Positions 61,345-64,000 of a stretch of 64,000 nt of DNA are shown here, piece after piece. Positions within the stretch are counted from its first letter, which is position 1; each line of letters begins with the position of its first letter. Source of the DNA: Epiperipatus broadwayi (taxonomy: Eukaryota > Onychophora > Udeonychophora > Euonychophora > Peripatidae); the NCBI GenBank assembly GCA_028023455.1, contig JAQFVV010012400.1, positions 17,477,490 to 17,541,489 of the forward strand. The letters are read 5' to 3'. Under the pieces are notes generated by a model, which searched no databases, was not told the DNA's origin, and worked only from the letters and a program-made list of their open reading frames with translations. A program made the translations under genes and the position numbers.

Positions 61345-63830
61345 AGAGGAAAGAAGCATATAGAGAATATAAGTGTGCTATTAAGAATAAGGAAAGTGAA
61401 AAAGATATTAATGCTACATGGGAAAAGTACTTAGAAAAGAAGAAGTTGGCTAAAATAGATATTTATAGAGAGAGAATGAAATTGAATAGTAAATTGTTGG
61501 AGGATATTAATAAAAGTGGAAGAGATGGAAGTAAAAAATTTTGGAATTATATTAAAAGGAGAAATGTAGGGGAGAGAGAGTTAGTATTACTAGATGATGA
61601 GGGAACAGAGTGTAGCTCTAGAAAATATTTAGAGAGAATCTTAAATAGTTATGTAATGAATATAGAAAAGATGTTATATGTGAATGATAGAGTGTTAGAA
61701 AATATGAAAGAATATAGTAATGGAAATATTAGTTTTTCAGAAAATGAATTAAATGAGGTAGAGAAGAAATTTAAAAGTGGGAAGGCAAGAGGTTTAGATG
61801 GATGGGCAGCAGAGATGGTAATGAATTTAGGATATAGGGCAAAAGTAAAGTTATTATCCTGTTTTAATAAAATGGCACAGAATAGAGTTTTCCCAAGTAG
61901 TTGGAGTAGTACAAGAGTAAGGTTATTATTTAAAGGAAAGGGTAAGGATCATAGAAAGTTGAATAATTATAGACCGATAGCGGTAACATCAGTTTTATAT
62001 AAAGTTTTTTCATATATGGTGGCTAGTAAAGTTGTAAAATGGATGGAAGGGAATAATGTAGTGGGGGAAATGCAAGGAGGTTTTAGATTAGATAGGCGTA
62101 TAGAAGATAGTTTATTTGTAGTTACACAACTTATGAATATGAGTAGGAATGCAGGTAAACAGTTATATATGAGTTTTATAGATATAGAGAAGGCACATGA
62201 CAGAGTAAATAGAAATAAATTATGGATAAGTTTAGCAAATTTGGGAATGGATGAAGCTTTAATAAATATTATTAAGAAATTATATGAAAATAATTATTAT
62301 ATATATCAATTAGAGAATATAGAATCAATTAAAGTTAAAAAATGATGTGGGACTAAGGCAAGGATGTCCTATGTCACCTATTTTGTTTGTGTTGTATTTG
62401 AGTGAAATGGAAAGAGCAATAGAAAGATTAGGAAGAGGGATAGAGATACCGTTAATAGGTAGTAAGGGAGTATATATTTTGTCAGGTTTTTTTTTTTGCA
62501 GATAATATATTTTTGTGTGCAGAAAAAAGAGAAGATATGGAAGTTATGTTGAGGACATGTGCAAGGGTGGGTAAAGAGATGGGGATTAAATTTAGTGAAG
62601 AAAAATCAAATGTAATGATGGTTAATACTGGGGAAAGAGAAGATGTAGAATTTTTATTGGGAGATATTAAGTTAAGTGTGGCGAATAGATATAATTATTT
62701 GGGAATTATTTTAAGTAATCAGAAAAATTATTTGGATGAATGGGAGAAAAAATTGATAAATGAAGCAAAGAAAAGAAAGGGATTGATAAAGAAATTAACT
62801 GTTTTTTCATATAATAAATATGATATAGCTAGAATTATATGGAAAGGAGTTGCAGTAGCAGGGTTAACATATGGTAATGATGCATTATATGTTAGTAAAA
62901 AGATATTAGATTACTTAGAAAAAGCTCAAAGGGAAGTAGGAAGACATGCATTGGATGCAGAAGTATGGACAGCAAGGGAGGCAATTCAAGGAGAAATGGG
63001 ATGGTCAAGTTTTCATATGAGAGATGCAAAAAGTAAAATGAAAATGTTTGGTAGATTGCAGTTTATGGATAATAAAAGAACAGCTAAAATAGTATTTAAT
63101 TGGGTTATGAGTAAAGGGAAGATAACAATATGGGTGAGAAAGGTAATGCAATATGCAAAAGATTTGGATAAAGAATTTATATCAATATATTTGTACAAAA
63201 GATGCGATAATTGTGTTAAGAGGATTATTGAGTGTTATATAAGTAGTAAGGAATGGGATAAAAGAATAAATTTATTAATAAAGACTAGGGAGTTAGAGAA
63301 ATGGAGAAATAGTATGGAGAGTAAAAAGAGTTTAAATATATAGAGAAATAAACAGAATATTAGGTGCGAGTTAATATATGATAATAGTAAGGAAAGTAGT
63401 TTATTGTTTAAGGCTCGAACGGGATCTTTAGCTACAAAAGAATATACATGTAAATGGAAAAATATGGGTGATTTATTTTGTAAATTATGTAAGGAAGGAA
63501 TAGAAAATATTAGGCATTTGTTAATTGAATGTAAATGTTTGAAAACAGAAAGGGTACATATTATGAAGTTGTGGAAAAATAAATATGAAAAGAGTGATTA
63601 TACGGAAAGTGAATTATTGGTTTTTATGCTGGGTTTGGGAAAAGATAAGGGAGATTTAGATATAAAGGTTATAGAGTTGACAAAGATTATGTTGTGGAAA
63701 TGGGATAGAGCAGATTATGGGTAAATTTAGAGTGGGGAATGTAAAATTAAGTGGCTAACAGGTTTATCTGGACATAATTGCTGAGATATTCTTGACTTCG
63801 TTTAAGGAGAAGCCATAATACTTCACATCA
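61345..63830 (+). pseudogene. Third LINE: 5'-truncated ORF2 with RT and C-terminal zinc knuckle
   Basis: Open from about 61346 (a frame entering as RKEAYREYKCAIKNKESEKD), so the ORF begins upstream of the first ATG and the element is 5'-truncated without its endonuclease. RT motifs: KARGLDGWAAEMV, LNNYRPIAVTSVLYK, QGGFRLDRRIEDS, SFIDIEKAHDRV (motif A), and after a frame change at 62340, GLRQGCPMSPILF (motif B). A T-run near 62489 causes another shift before FADNIFLCAEK, where the catalytic FADD has become FADN. The C-terminal part (62513-63343 and 63404-63724, split by a stop near 63341) ends with FCKLCKEGIENIRHLLIEC, a CCHC-type finger. The coding strand is strongly purine-rich and C-poor. 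Clade not assigned. It is inactive. Confidence 0.83.
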
Positions 63831-63945
63831 CATTATTTTACTACTTACAATAAATTTATACATAACAAGTAAAAACAATATAGTTCAAAGTTTACAAGAA
63901 TTTAACATCTTATTCTAAGTAGATTAAAGACATTGCTTTTTTGTT

Positions 63946-64000
63946 TACTGTTTTTTTTTTTTTTGTTTTTCTTTTTTTTTTTTTATTTTTTTTTTTTTGT
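63946..64000. repeat. T-rich tract at window end
   Basis: Nearly pure T with scattered G, C and A; simple sequence that continues past the window. Confidence 0.8.

Overview
The window is nuclear DNA from an animal, most likely an invertebrate and perhaps an arthropod. It is very AT-rich, has long introns with consensus gtaagt/gtgagt donors and pyrimidine-rich acceptors, and is filled with non-LTR retrotransposons, a hAT derivative, tRNA-like SINEs and fold-back repeats. I see no prokaryotic features. The species cannot be named from this sequence.

Host gene. One plus-strand gene spans most of the window with five internal coding exons: 3732-5237, 27302-27426, 30272-30521, 43367-43519 and 52733-52802. 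All junction phases agree (1 in, then 1, 0, 1, 1, and 2 out), and the exons join into 700 complete codons with a partial codon at each end. The product has a long Ser/Thr-rich, mucin-like stretch, a six-Cys EGF-like module, a SEA-type domain split over two exons, a calcium-binding EGF domain and the start of another EGF domain. This is a cell-surface or apical extracellular-matrix protein. Both ends lie outside the window. Introns are about 22, 2.8, 12.8 and 9.2 kb.

Mobile DNA in the introns. (1) A full-length 6.4-kb L1/Tx1-like element (5920-12325) has a perfect 13-bp target-site duplication; its two ORFs are broken by a few lesions. (2) An RTE-like family has one long minus-strand copy (14962-17880), a nearly open 5'-truncated plus-strand copy (50565-51790) and several fragments. 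(3) A third LINE (61345-63830) has a mutated catalytic motif. (4) A decayed CR1/Jockey-like remnant lies at 19620-20540. (5) A 442-bp hAT deletion derivative (23990-24431) has a perfect 8-bp duplication and a BED-finger remnant. (6) Three very short tRNA-like SINEs are present. (7) More than a dozen fold-back repeats have arms of 45 to 800 bp.

The most unusual signal is the fold-back class. One family (called C here) has five copies, each flanked by a different direct repeat of 11-16 bp, as expected of LINE-type target-primed insertion rather than a cut-and-paste MITE. A 566-bp member of a second family (A) and a 147-bp hairpin inside the RTE copy have 13-bp duplications too. Most lie in introns of the host gene, so the pre-mRNA could fold into long double-stranded RNA. 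The largest palindrome (53985-55622) has arms of about 800 bp built from units of about 370 bp; it lies beyond the last exon seen here.
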